Origin: Ypsolopha sequella
Lineage: Eukaryota > Arthropoda > Insecta > Lepidoptera > Ypsolophidae
Assembly (NCBI GenBank): GCA_934047225.1
Contig: CAKOHE010000107.1
Coordinates: forward strand, 682,001 to 746,000
DNA: 64,000 nt
Direction of reading: 5' to 3'
Part shown: piece by piece, positions 11,386-23,665 of the stretch
Layout of the letters: each line of letters starts with the position of its first letter
Position numbering within the stretch: position 1 is the stretch's first letter
Translations under genes and position numbers: made by a program
The notes under the pieces: model-generated
Databases searched by the model: none
Seen by the model: the letters and a program-made list of their open reading frames with translations, nothing else
What the model was told of the DNA's origin: nothing

Positions 11386-12017
11386 TACACAGGAAAGGCT
11401 GCAGGTTAGCCAACCATTGTAAATAAATAAAAAAAAAAAAAATAATAAAGCCCTAGGGCAAAATAATCGACTTTTTGTTCGGTTTTGATGCATAAAAAGT
11501 GGGCCTTTACGAGCACATGCATTGAAATATATTTAAAAAATATTTATATGCAATATATAGATAATAAGACTGTGCAGTTGTGCAATGTGTGTTCAAGTAA
11601 ATTTGACTTTATTGTGTTACAAATATGGTTGTTATTGTTATGACAGCATATTCAAGTGAAAATCGAGCCATATAATTATACGTATGTATATGTAGGTATT
11701 ATTTATGTTTCAGGTTTGTATCTCATTTCGTCTAAGAGCTAGAGACCCGTGACATACGGACAGCGAAGTGACATTAATAAGGGTCCGATTTGCCCTTTCG
11801 GTACGGAACCCTAAAAAGGGACATACGAGTGCTTGCGCCCTTCTCGCTCGGCTCGTGTCGTAATGCACAGTCTCAGTTCTCTGTATAATGTCTATGGACA
11901 ACGATGTACAGTGTTCCCAAAGTCTAAAGTTTCTATACAATGAATAAGGTCACGTGGTACGTCCGGTCGCTCGGCTATAGATTTGTATGCGCATTATTAC
12001 TTTGGGAGTACTGGTCC
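11386..12017. other. AT-rich DNA with a dispersed lepidopteran repeat relic
   Basis: No gene. 11755-11826 reads, in reverse, as the common 'agggttccgtacc' repeat ('cggtacggaaccctaaaaa' on the + strand), preceded by 'gtgacatacggacag', the reverse of its 'ctgtccgtatgtcac' arm. Confidence 0.55.
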
Positions 12018-12150
12018 TCTAAAAAGGCCGTTTTGCATGAATCACATTATGATTCCGTTCTCATGCCGTCTCTTTTGCACGCATGAAAAAACTCTGACTC
12101 CATCCTACTTTCAAATCATTTTATGATTCACCCAAGTCGGCCTTTTTAGA
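12018..12150. mobile_element. MITE copy 1 (133 bp)
   Basis: Ends 'tctaaaaaggccg' and 'cggcctttttaga' are inverted repeats, with pairing extending inward to 'tgaatca'/'tgattca'. There is no coding capacity. It is followed by a second copy only 11 bases away. Confidence 0.8.
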
Positions 12151-12161
12151 TCCTCAGGTCC

Positions 12162-12294
12162 TGTAAAAAGGCCGTTTTGCATGAATCACAATATGATTCA
12201 GTTCTAATGCCGTCTCTTTTGTACGCGTGAAAAAGCTCTAACTCTATTCTACTTTTAAATCATTTTATGATTCACCTAAGTCGGCTTTTTTAGA
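12162..12294. mobile_element. MITE copy 2 (133 bp), tandem with copy 1
   Basis: Same length and orientation as 12018-12150, with scattered substitutions. 'ggtcct' precedes both copies and 'agatc' follows both, so this looks like a tandem duplication of element plus flank rather than two independent insertions. Confidence 0.8.
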
Positions 12295-15200
12295 TCGTCT
12301 GTAGCTCCTCGCTCGACCAATAAAAATTATCGCATTTCCCGCCTCAGCGTCTATTTGTTGCAGCTTCGATTGATTTTGTTCACAGAACACATTTACTCAC
12401 GAGAAGAACGTCAACTTCATACAAATAAAGAGGGACCGTAATTTATTCTAGTTGGGGGCTAGAAGACAGATGGCGTTGGCGTCAAATAAAAACAGAAAAT
12501 CAGAAAAACAAACTTAGTGAGAGGTTGTATTGGGTTCGAACCTCGTGCCTGTTGATCACAAATGATTTGTAGACGCTTTTGATTCGGTATACGAACCTCC
12601 GAGTCTTGCCGTACTGTAAACATAGATTATTTTAAGATTTAGTACCCAGACAGAATAAAGATTCATGAATCAAAACAAATGTCAATTATGCTTATTTTAA
12701 GTACTTATTTAAAATAAATAATGTTTTCGTTTACAAGGTTTTCATTTTAATATAATTTAGACGCAGAAGTTTTGCCGATAGTAATTTTTTTGTATACCTA
12801 CTAGCTTGGCAAGAAAGTTGTGAAATAAATGGGGGCGCCACTTTCTATGCGAAAACAGTATTGATATGGTAACACCTTGAGATCTGTTGTGGGGAAATTA
12901 AGTGTCACCAGGAAAATAATTTTGGTTCCATTTCATATGAAATTGCCGTTTTCTATAGAGAATTTGAAGGAAACTCAATTTTCAGTACCAATATTTTAGC
13001 ATTTTTGTAAGGAATGACAAATCCAAATTATGTCATTTTTTTGTGTATGAATAAGTCAACAAGCAACATTAATTTAATTTTTGAAAAGTGTCAGCTGTAA
13101 AAATCTATTACAAATCGAAACCGAATGGGCGGAGGTAGGCATGTATATGTAACCTATTAGTATGTAGTATATAGGATGTGATTTATAGCCAGACGCGCGC
13201 TACTTTCGCCCGCAACAAGCGACAAAGAGGAACACGAAACTGAATCTTTTTGTTTAGGTTAACGCTTATTTTAAGGTTACCTATGTTAAGCAATTGTAAA
13301 TTAAAAGTGTTTGGATAAGTCTCCACGGCGGGCCCAGGGCCATTGGGTGTTTTGCAAAGTCGTAAGCGTCATTTCTCCTGTCTGTCAACTCTCCTCGAAT
13401 AGCAAAAGCTTGCCGATGGAGCCTTAGTCTTACTTAAATTTAACTTCCATCTAAAATGTGTTAGGTACGTATTTGTAAACGTTCCTTCGTTCTGCTTAAC
13501 GTTAGACCCATTTTAGCTGCAATATGTGTTTGCAATGAGGGGTTTTCAAAGTCAAATTAAAAAAGAAAAAGTAGTACCGAACGACTCAATAGATGGCGCA
13601 GCCTGTACTAAAAGTGTCAAAAAATGTCTTTCTGGCAACACTGGATTCTTATGATTTTGACACTTCTTCTTTGCTTCTTTGTTTTTTATGATCAATCCAT
13701 GCCTCAAATGTATTATTGCTAAGATTGTTCTTTCCGTAATTAGTTAAACTGAGTGTTCCTATATTTTTACAATTAGCTACAACGCATGGGCTGACCATGT
13801 TGAAAGTTGAATGTAATACCAAGCTATTAACGTAAGTAATACAGATAGAAAACAACACAATATAAACACAGCAAAATAGGAATGTCTTGGTGAAGGGTGT
13901 TGTTGGATTTAACAATTGAATTGACGATTTTTATCTTGCTGTTCACAGATTAAAAAATAATCTTTGCTTTTTGACACTTGAAAGCAGGGTAACGCCATTT
14001 GTGTTTACCTCTGAAAGCTTGATCAAGGTCAGTCTGGAAAACCGCTCATTCCCTTTATATCAGCAGTCTTCCGCTTTTCCATAGACTAAGCCTTGAAAAT
14101 GGTTGTGTTATGGAACAAAATACCTTTAATTCAGAAAGTTATTACAAGTAAAACTGAAAAAAAAGATATGAAAGAGAAGTTTACTTGGAATTTCGATTTA
14201 AAAATCAGCACTTTGATCATGATTCGATCGATGGCTTTATTTAACATCCTTGTCTTGGTATTGGTAATCTAATCATCATTAATTAAGGTTTTATGCCTAT
14301 CCCAAAACAAAAAGATATCAATATCAAAGCAAGAAATCAGTAAATAAGATTAATGTGACTTATATAAAATTGAGTGGAGTTGAAAATAAGTTCCTACTCC
14401 GAATTAAGCGCTCGAGCGCGCATCCCAATATTTTATAATTGACTTTGGGTTGTGTGTAATACGGAATTGAATGTTGCGATAGCTTTGTGCTACACGTATT
14501 TGTTGTACGTTGAACAATTATAGTGTCCTTCGACGCGCGGTCATCGGGCGACATACGCGCTGTAACGTGCTGCATGCCAAAGAAGCCGCTACGACCGTAG
14601 CCCGAGTCAAACCCTCATCGCACCTAATGCTTTTAAATTAATTTAATTTGTAATCGAAAGTGCAAGTGTATCAATCTTATAATCATTTCGGCATTATTAT
14701 TGTTACGGTTACTTTATTGTTGCATTAAGATAACAAGTAATATTTGCCGTTGTTTATTATGTAAAAGATTTTGTAGGCTTTTTGTACAGATAGATTTTTT
14801 ATGTTGCGCGTTCGCTAAGCAACCGCGTGCTGAGTGTTGAGCCATCGGTTGCGGCACGGGATCGGGCCGTCCCCGTACCCGTGTCGATTTGTTTACCTGC
14901 ATTTCGAGAAGTGACATATGAAAGAAGAAAGAAGAAGAAGAATAAAGAAAGAAAACAGATTTATTGCCAAAAAAAATGTGTTACAATGAAGACATATAAA
15001 TAATTAAAAGACAAACTTACGAACTAAATTTAAAATAAACAAACTTAAAAGAAATAAAATGTCGATTAAATATTCTTTGTTCTTTTTGGCAACAGGTGGC
15101 ACGCTCAGCACGTGTGCTGCTAGATTAAAAAAACTAACAGCGCTGTTTTTCAACGTACACCTAGGACAAAAAAATATACAAATTTCTATTCAATAAATTG

Positions 15201-15479
15201 CAGAAGGCGCATAAATCATAAAATTTGGAAAAAAAAAGACTTAATATTAAACATGTTAAGTGCGGTAAAAAAAAAGAATACGAGAGTTAAAAGAGTGTTG
15301 AGTATATAGAGGTGTAACTGGTATCTTATTTACGTTCAATGATTATATATATATGTATATGTATAAACTATTATAAAAATATTTTCTTTTTGTAGGTATA
15401 GGACTGAACTAAACTAAGTAAATAAATATATATAAATATTATTAAATCACAAGCGAACCCCAGAATCAGGAAAATGGTC
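12295..15479. other. Long stretch with no confident gene
   Basis: I find no protein I recognise. A minus-strand frame at 13649-13799 reads 'MVSPCVVANCKN', faintly like the start of a THAP zinc finger, but the rest of the domain does not follow. 14918-14955 is a purine-rich GAA/AAG microsatellite. The 15.0-15.5 kb part is AT-rich and may include LINE-B 3' sequence. Confidence 0.4.
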
Positions 15480-15550
15480 TGCTAGCTGAAGAGCTAGCGA
15501 TCTGGTTATTTTTTTTTTTGCTTTTATTTTATAACAGAATTTTGCAGATG

Positions 15551-18423
15551 TTAGTTGTTTTTCCAGTAACATATTTTTATTTTGTATTTTAGAGTAAAAT
15601 GGGATACATTTTCCTGCAGTGGTGGGAGAAGGTCGTTCCAGATCTTCGAAGCCGCAAACCTGAATCCTGCTCTGAAGTTCGCAGTTTTGTGTGCGGGGAT
15701 GTTCATTTTTTTTTTTACTTTACTTCTTGTGTGTTTGCCGTGTTCATCACCAAGCCATTTAAACTTACTAAATAGATATTCTGGACGACGGAAATGAACT
15801 TTTTTATGCACCATGACCGCAAGATGGAGCTCTCTACGTCCCTCCATTTTGAGCATTTTTCTTTCGTTTAGAAAGGGGGTAATATGTGACCGTCTTTTTA
15901 TTCCGTAGCAAAACCTCGCACACGCATTCTGTACTCTTTGAATCGCACGACTAGTTTTGCCAAATAGTCTTGGGCCATATACTGTATCACAGTAGTTAAA
16001 CACAGAAAGAATCAGTGATTCGACCAGTATAACCCTAACCTCCTCTTTTAGAAATTCTCGAATTTCATACAGAACTTTGAGTCGAAAAAAGGCAGTTCTT
16101 ATTTTCAAGTTTATGTGCTCTTGAAACCGTAGTTCGCTGTCTAATAACAGATCCAGATTCCTGGCAGTTAATGCTCACTCTATGCTTGTGTTATCGACTT
16201 GGATATCAGGCATCTTTTGTACGATTTGTTCGCACCGGTGTTTCGTACCCAAAACCATGAAATTTGATTTTGTTGGGTTCAGTAAAAGAGCGTTTCTCTT
16301 GGTCCACTTGACAATGACATCAAGATCCTCGTTTATCTTTTGCACCGCTTCGTCAGTTTTTTGATGGTGAAAAGACTGATACAGCTGTGTGTCGTCTGCA
16401 TATAAATGGACTCTGCAGTGCTTCAAATTGCTAACCAGGTCCGACGTATAAAGGATAAACAAAAGGGGGCTCAAAATTGATCCTTGCGGGCAGCCTCGGG
16501 GAATGGTTTTCAACGTCGACTGAACTACGTTTCCTTGGTCATCTTCGATAATGACATATTGACGCCTGTTAGAAAAAAAGGATTTAAACCATTCACATGT
16601 CGATTGGGAAACCCCATAATATGACATTTTCGCCAAAAGCAATTCCGGAATCATGCAATCGAAAGCCCGTGAGAAGTCCAGTAAGACCAGAATGCTTCCC
16701 TTGCCCGCATCCAACGCCGTCAGAATGTCATCCGTCACATTTGCTAGAGCAGTGGCTGTGCCGTGATGACCACGAAAACCTGATTGGATGGCTGGGAGAA
16801 TAGACTCAGTTTCGAGAAAATTAGTTAGCTGGGAACATACAACTCTCTCAACTACTTTGGATAAGACTGGTAAAATGCTAATCGCGCGTAAATCTTTGAA
16901 GTCCTCAACAGTAGAGCTTTTTGGTAAAGGTTTCACTCGTGCTATTTTCCAAGCATCCGGAACATGTCGTTCGACGATCGATTTATTTACCATATCTGTG
17001 ATAATCGGTAGTGTGACTGATAGAGTCATTTTTATCATTTTTACTGATATTGCCTCGTATCCTGAAGCATTGGTATTAATTGCCTTTATTATTTTTAATA
17101 CTTCGTTTTGTGTACATTTTTGTATTTCAAAGACATTAGTACCGTGTTTATTTTGTCTATAAAAGTTTAACAATTTGTCGTCAATATTTGGGTCACCAGG
17201 TACGTCCAAAAAAAAGTTATTTATCTTATCAGGGTCATTTAGGTGCTGAGGAATACTTGGTAAACTATTATTTCCCAAGACTGACCTCTGTTTTAGGTAT
17301 TTCCACATCTTTACCGGGGTGTCTTTATTGTTATTTACATATTGAGTGAAAAACGCTACCTTTTCCTGCCGGATAGCGCTAGTGACTAAATTTCTAAGGT
17401 CCTTATAGTATCTCAAATGGGATTCTCGTTTTGTTGAAAGAGCACGAGCTAAAGCTTTATCTCTCAGAGCCATTATTTCTTTTATTGTACTTGTTAGCCA
17501 AGGACATGGGTTTTCTTTAATTTTAATTTTACGCAGTGGGGCGTGCTCGTCGAAAATTGAGGACATAAACAAATTAAATAAACAAATCATATCATTTAGA
17601 TTATTAGTACTATAAATATCTTTCCATGGAATCTCCTCTAACTCCTTCAAAAACAGGTCATCGTTAATCTTATGCAGACTGCGGGTCCAAACAAAAAGTG
17701 CTACTTTGTTAGGTTTTTTTAACTTAAATTCACCTAAAACTAAACCGTGGTCGCTTAGGTCAGGGTTATGATGAACTCAAAAGATCATTGGATGAACTGT
17801 TATCGATTTACATAGTTTAGGGTCATCGGTAATGATAAGATCTAAAAGCGTTGCCGAATTACTTTGAATACGAGTTGGTTCCTGAACTAATTGGTAGAGC
17901 TCTTGCTGTTCAAGAAATGCAAGCAATTCCGGAGCAGAGTCCTTGTCAGGATGCAACAAATCAACATTGAAATCGGTAAGTATAAATATATGGTTGCAGT
18001 AGCCGAAGGTACTTATTGACTCACTCAAGGCGTCGATCGCTTCACCCGGACTCAGGCCCGACCCGGGACGGTATGCAGTGCCAACAGCAACGCGCCCGAC
18101 TCCTGGTATACTGATCACCAACCACATCTGCTCGAGCGCAGAAGGAGGATGCGGCTTCTGCCGGATTCGCAGTCCACGTCGCACGTAAAAGCCCACACCG
18201 CCACCCCTCCCGTCGTGAGGTCGTGGAGTATTTTTCAAGATATACCCTGGGATGACAGGAGCATACTTGTCTTGTCCGTCTCTAGTCCAGGTTTCATTCA
18301 GTGCCAACAAGTCAGGTTTATACTTTTCAAATGCAGCGCAAAGCTCACATCACGTCCGGTGTTAAGTGACCTTATATTTAAAAAACCAAGATTTAGATAC
18401 GAACTTTTGGTTTTATTTCTCAT
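15551..18423 (-). pseudogene. LINE-B ORF2: endonuclease-RT, frameshifted
   Basis: The start at 18423 gives 'NLGFLNIRSLNTG', the beginning of an APE endonuclease. The frame shifts before 18310, where 'LLALNETWTR', 'GRGGGVGFYVRRG' and 'ILTDFNVDLL' continue the domain. Another shift near 17660-17780 leads into 17650-16175, which carries the RT: 'VLLDFSRAFDCM', 'PRGCPQGSILSPLLFILY' and 'HLYADDTQLYQ', with both catalytic aspartates kept. A third break near 16110-16170 precedes the C-terminal domain (16108-15551), with 'RAIQRVQNACARFCYG' and 'FRFAASKIWNDLLPP'. At least three disruptions make it inactive. Confidence 0.87.
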
Positions 18424-18861
18424 TGAAATTGAGATAATAATAGATTAGGCTAAGTTCAGTACAAAGGAAGAGAGATGTATAAAGTGATTCTAATATTCTT
18501 AAAATACAAAACATATCCCATGAATATGAAATTACTGGTGTAAATATAATTATATATAGAAATTATTGCGTACATATAATACATTAACACACCCAGTTGT
18601 ATAAAACAACAATATTTTGTTATTATAAGTAATGTTTGAAAATTGCACCATACATTTACGTTGCGTAGTGTGAAAAATAGGAAATTACATTTTGATAAAA
18701 CTAAAACATTTGTGTAAATAAAAAAAAACGGTATATACTACATTAATAACACTCTGCATTACTATAGTACTCGTATTTAAACTATGGAAGAAAATGTCCA
18801 CATATTCTGCAATAATTGTGAAAGCGAAAATATGTGTGCGTAATATGATCGTAAAAATTAG

Positions 18862-19857
18862 TCAAAGAAATTTAGACAAATCTTCCATGTAACGGATTTT
18901 GAAAATTTTGCTCGTGTCAGTCTCACGCATTTGTACCAAGGCATTTTTTATCCAAATATGTTTAAAGTCCTTGCTTTTACCTACTTCCCGCGCCTTTGAA
19001 AATAGCATTTTAGTCTTAAGAGTTAGATGTTCATTGATGTAAAATCGTCGAGTCGGCGGTGGGAGGGACAGCTGCTCAGTTGTAAGCTCGCGGCGCACGC
19101 AGGCCCCGGCGAGGATATCGTCACGCAGGTGGCGAGTGGAGAGCTGCACCACGATGTTCCGAGGCCGGTCACCGCGGTGCACCCCGGGTGCCGAACGGTG
19201 AACACTCCTAATACCCTCCTCTGGTACTTTGACGTCGACGAGGCTACCGATGTTCCGCATCAGACCAACAAGGTCCTCACCATTGGTTTCGGGAATATTC
19301 TGAATTTCTAGGTTGAATTGTCGGGAATTTTGATCCATAACGTCAAGGTTTCTCTCCACCTGGATCAATTCCTTTCTTAAATTCTCGTTCTCAACCCTTA
19401 GGTCATTTAACCCATTTACTTTTGCTTCCAGGGTTTCAAGACGGTTTTCCCAGTTCTCTAGGCGTTCAGATAACTTTTGCATGTCTTTCTGTACTGGTTT
19501 TAAAATTTCACTCAAATGATGCTTCCATTCCTCCCTGAAGGAACAAAGCTTTTCCTCGAAGAAGTCGATGAAAGCTTGCGTGTCTAAATTTACCATAGAT
19601 GTCGGCATATTAGACAGTTCAGAGTCCTTTGGTTTTTTTGTGGTGTTTGTAGGCTGTTTAGCTATCGAAGGACTAGTTTTCTTGTATTTACATACCTGGC
19701 ATTTCCATTTCAATTTGTTCATGGGCAAAATTTTATTAAATTCTGCTTAGGTTAATCCTGCACAAGATAAATGAAAATTGCGATGACATCCATTGCATTT
19801 AATATGGTTCTTGGGCGTTGTCGGTGAGGAACAGTTGAAGCAATTGTTTTCGCTCAT
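18862..19857 (-). pseudogene. LINE-B ORF1: PHD finger, coiled coil, FP25K-like domain, with internal stop
   Basis: Read from an ATG at 19855-19857, the frame is one uninterrupted phase of 332 codons apart from a TAA at 19747-19749 inside the zinc finger. Before it 'NNCFNCSSPTTPKNHIKCNG' and further Cys/His residues are visible, and after it 'WKCQVCKYKK', so the finger spans the stop. The middle ('LSERLENWENRLETLEAK') is a coiled coil. The C-terminal part has 'RNIVVQLSTRHLRDDIL' and 'LTLKTKMLFSKAREVGK', matching the FP25K-like domain of LINE-A ORF1. A likely RNA-binding role is inferred from the family. Confidence 0.83.
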
Positions 19858-19860
19858 TGT

Positions 19861-20289
19861 ACACAAAAATTCCTTTAAGTTAAATAAAGTAAACCCTAGT
19901 GCCCTCTCTCGGACTTTCCACGCAACACCACCAACTCCTGCGCAACACTGCTTTGCAGACGGGTCGTATAGTCAGCTTTGCATGTAAACGATGTAGTACA
20001 AAGATTTGCCGGTAGATGGCGTGCAGTTAGAATAAATGAAAAATTTCAGGTTTCAGTCCGTTTCATGTAGGAAGCAGCACTTGGCGTATTTTCACTAGAA
20101 CATTTATCACTACATATAATTTATTGGACATAATATGTTATCCGCTCGGCCGCCGAATGTTCCACCGACGCCGAGCGCGATCGATAGAATTAGTTTTGGA
20201 TGTGCGTCGCGCGTTACCTGATCACAAGTGGTTTTTGGGTCGAGTCACGATTCACGTAATTCATCTCATTCAAAGATTTTCCTACTTAA
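19861..20289. other. Unrecognised spacer
   Basis: LINE-B leader may extend to about 19900. The rest is plain DNA; I see no gene or repeat boundary. Confidence 0.4.
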
Positions 20290-20536
20290 ATTTCTTTCAG
20301 CCCCAACGTTTATCACGTCGGCGACAAATGTGGCCAGTCCACTGCCACTTCAACTTACTGATTCGGCAGGCTATATCGGTCACCTTCGATCTCTGACGGA
20401 TATCTTCGTTTCTGATTTAATCCATCAGAGATATCCCAAGCATAGCCCGCTCCACAGCTCGTTGAGCGACCTTAAATCGGCGGATCAAGCCTTTGGTAAG
20501 AGAGCACGTCTCAGCGCCGTACGTCATCACTGTTGT
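20290..20536 (-). pseudogene. RTE-clade LINE ORF2 C-terminal fragment
   Basis: The minus strand reads 'VMTYGAETCSLTKGLIRRF', 'VAQRAVERAMLGISLMD', stop, then 'VTDIACRISKLKWQWTGHIC' and 'RRRDKRWG', stop. This order is the well-known end of RTE-type reverse transcriptases. Several stops show it is a relic, and the conserved continuation after 'RWG' is missing here. Confidence 0.8.
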
Positions 20537-21541
20537 CACGTTACTGAAACGTAATTATATTTATAAAAGTACCTCTACATAGACTGGTGCGTGACGTACG
20601 TCAAACGTACGGTAGTACCGATAACGTACCCTTTAATATATTCGTGTGTACGGAAAGGGACAAACGGCTCGTTTTTCGTGTCGATGTGTAACTTACACCT
20701 ATCTCTTCCATTCGTTCAAAATTATACTCGAGTGAAAGAGATAGATATAAGTTACAACAAGAGTCGTGGATCTCGCGCTTTCTCTTTCTCATATTTCTTT
20801 AAATTGTATAATTATTATAAATAATGTTACGCTAAGACGATATTCTTAACGATCGTAGAGAAAGTATTGTATGCAACTGCACATAATTACACATTGGAAC
20901 GTTTCGTTCGTTTTGTAAACAAGCACTCGTGTCACAATGTCTCACATTATGTCACATTTGCACAAAACTCTATTATTTGATGGATTTTAGCAATATATAT
21001 ATATATATTTGATTTCCAATTTTTGCCAGCTATTTTAGTTATTTACAAAAATAAAAACATACTTTTTCTCTTTCGCAAATTGAAATTGAAATTGAAATTC
21101 AAATAGTTTATTTTGCAAATCAGGTATAGATATATACACTTTTAACACGTCAAATTTAATCTAATAAAGAAAATATATGTAATAAAATAATAAATGCACA
21201 TGAACTAAATTAAAGGTATATTTAATTTATGTAGCAATATATTTACGAATAAAATGATAGGTAAAATATATTTTATACAAGGTAAAATCCAATCAGCCGC
21301 CCGAACCCATACCGGAGACCCGGCCAGAAACCAGGAACAAGGTTCAATGATCACCAACCGATCACCCTGATTCCGTCCCTCTCGCACTGCGCATTTTTCG
21401 CTTAGACTGATAGTGACAAAAGTTAAATTTACCCACTAAGCTTCTTAAATATTACTTTAATATTATTGAAAACCTTTTAGTTTATTTTGGTTGAATGTGT
21501 GGTCAACAAACAAAATTTCAGTTGTGTTATCATTGTGTTAC
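20537..21541. other. AT-rich DNA with small hairpin and simple repeats
   Basis: 20687-20755 contains an inverted pair ('gtaacttacacctatctctt' against 'aagagatagatataagttac') that would form a hairpin. 21077-21101 is a short (GAAATT)n run. 21357-21460 ('ctctcgcactgcgc', then 'ttttcgctt', then 'agtgacaaaa') is a copy of sequence found at 43500-43590 and, inverted and shortened, near 46290-46370. No gene. Confidence 0.6.
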
Positions 21542-21725
21542 ATGACGGCGTATGCCGACCAAATTAAAGACATACTGAAGAAGGGCAAAGTCAAGAGTAC
21601 CCGTAATAGAAGAGCTTGTATGGCTAGATTGATGGAAGAAGCGAAGGAGGTGTGACAGGATCATAGCAGATAAAAATCTGCAGTCTCTGCCTACCCTGCG
21701 TTAGACAGGCGTGAGTATATGAATG
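21542..21725 (+). pseudogene. LINE ORF2 C-terminal scrap
   Basis: The plus frame reads 'NRRACMARLMEEAKEV', stop, 'QDHS', then 'KSAVSAYPALDRR'. The same 'MDVEEAKELCLDRSRWKSVV' ending occurs at 58170-58230, so both are tails of one LINE family that is frequent in moths. Stops and the short length mark it as a remnant. The trailing 'tatgaatgtatg' is tail-like. Confidence 0.65.
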
Positions 21726-21892
21726 TATGTTGTGTTACACCAACTTTTTTTTATAGACAGTAGAATATATGATAACACAACATAAACATAATCGCGTCGA
21801 CATATATCTGCGAGGGGGTGTCAGAGATATGGACTAGCACTAAAACAGTCAAACACTTGTACAGCACCTTTTTCCGCAAATTTTCGGGAACG

Positions 21893-23167
21893 CAAATACA
21901 CGTTTGTTAGTGCATGCAGGTTTACCTCACAGTGTTTTGCTTCACCGTTCAGTAACTGGTGAGTACACAAATACACGTTTGTTAGTGCATGCAGGTTTAC
22001 CTCACAGTGTTTTGCTTCACCGTTCAGTAACTGGTGAGTACAAAAATACACGTTTGTTAGTGCATGCAGGTTTACCTCACAGTGTTTTGCTTCACCGTTC
22101 AGTAACTGGTGAGTACAAAAATACACGTTTGTTAGTGCATGCAGGTTTACCTCACAGTGTTTTGCTTCACCGTTCAGTAACTGGTGAGTACACAAATACA
22201 CGTTTGTTAGTGCATGCAGGTTTACCTCACAGTGTTTTGCTTCACCGTTCAGTAACTGGTGAGTACACAAATACACGTTTGTTAGTGCATGCAGGTTTAC
22301 CTCACAGTGTTTTGCTTCACCGTTCAGTAACTGGTGAGTACACAAATACACGTTTGTTAGTGCATGCAGGTTTACCTCACAGTGTTTTGCTTCACCGTTC
22401 AGTAACTGGTGAGTACCAAAATACACGTTTGTTAGTGCATGCAGGTTTACCTCACAGTGTTTTGCTTCACCGTTCAGTAACTGGTGAGTACAAAAATACA
22501 CGTTTGTTAGTGCATGCAGGTTTACCTCACAGTGTTTTGCCTTACCGTTCAGTAACTGGTGAGTACACAAATACACGTTTGTTAGTGCATGCAGGTTTAC
22601 CTCACAGTGTTTTGCTTCACCGTTCAGTAACTGGTGAGTACACAAATACACGTTTGTTAGTGCATGCAGGTTTACCTCACAGTGTTTTGCTTCACCGTTC
22701 AGTAACTGGTGAGTACAAAAATACACGTTTGTTAGTGCATGCAGGTTTACCTCACAGTGTTTTGCTTCACCGTTCAGTAACTGGTGAGTACACAAATACA
22801 CGTTTGTTAGTGCATGCAGGTTTACCTCACAGTGTTTTGCTTCACCGTTCGGTAACTGGTGAGTACACAAATACACGTTTGTTAGTGCATGCAGGTTTAC
22901 CTCACAGTGTTTTGCTTCACCGTTCAGTAACTGGTGAGTACACAAATACACGTTTGTTAGTGCATGCAGGTTTACCTCACAGTGTTTTGCTTCACCGTTC
23001 AGTAACTGGTGAGTACAAAAATACACGTTTGTTAGTGCATGCAGGTTTACCTCACAGTGTTTTGCTTCACCGTTCAGTAACTGGTGAGTACACAAATACA
23101 CGTTTGTTAGTGCATGCAGGTTTACCTCACAGTGTTTTGCTTCACCGTTCAGTAAGTGGTGAGTACA
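21893..23167. repeat. 75-bp minisatellite, 17 copies
   Basis: The unit runs 'aaatacacgtttgttagtgc', then 'atgcaggtttacctcac', then 'agtgttttgcttcaccg', then 'ttcagtaactggtgagtac'. Seventeen copies are nearly identical; the main variation is at the bases just before 'aaatacacg' (ac, aa or cc). Because 75 is divisible by 3 and no stop occurs in one phase, frames of more than 430 codons exist on both strands. I do not annotate these as genes. A single diverged monomer lies inverted at 63133-63195. Confidence 0.97.
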
Positions 23168-23665
23168 TAAACACAATGGACATTCGCATAACCCATTGGT
23201 CCATTTGAATTAGGATTCGAACTCGAGTCTCAGTGGAAGCCTACACATTAGTAGATAGTATAATTTTAAATATACATAAACAGTAGGAGTATTTTGTTTA
23301 TTTTCATTCATGGACGGCTATGAGTGAACTACCGATTACACAAAATATAGAACAAATAATTCCAAAAGTATATTCAGATTTATCGAGAAAGCTCTTGCGA
23401 TCCCAAGAGCCCAACCAATTTAAAAGGTTATCGGTAGGTATTTTGTTAATAATTTCCACGGAGTTACGACCCATACTACTACTATTAATCCAGAAAATCG
23501 GGCAGTTCCCTAGGGACGATTAATACGAATACCATGCATGTGAAGTTCAAGAGTACGGATTACCCTAGCAATAAGTCCAATGGCAAAGACTTTATTAGCT
23601 TTTGATAGAGGCGATTATGTGTTGCCTCATGGCCTCTTATTCTTGGACGTGTAATACTAATAACC
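23168..23665. other. Spacer between two satellites
   Basis: It starts with the continuation of the dispersed element that gave rise to the 75-bp array ('ggattcgaactcgagtc' resembles a tRNA-type B box). The remainder is unremarkable and has no gene. Confidence 0.5.

Larger units (their letters stand above)
15480..19860 (-). mobile_element. LINE-B, decayed non-LTR retrotransposon
   Basis: A minus-strand element with ORF1 at 18862-19857 and ORF2 pieces between 18423 and 15551. It has the same plan as LINE-A but is distinct in sequence. The order PHD-finger ORF1, about 440-bp spacer, endonuclease, RT, C-terminal 'KIWNDLLPP' is complete, but frameshifts and a stop break both ORFs. The 3' terminus is approximate. 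Confidence 0.85.

Noticed and set aside
12528..12570. B-box-like 'gggttcgaacctcgtgcc'
   Set aside because: No matching A box or stem structure upstream.
13649..13915. 88-codon minus frame as a THAP gene
   Set aside because: Only 'PCVVANCKN' is suggestive; the later conserved residues of the domain are absent.
21821..23208. 434- and 451-codon frames on opposite strands
   Set aside because: They result from a 75-bp repeat divisible by 3. Exact repetition on both strands and derivation from a dispersed repeat argue against a protein.
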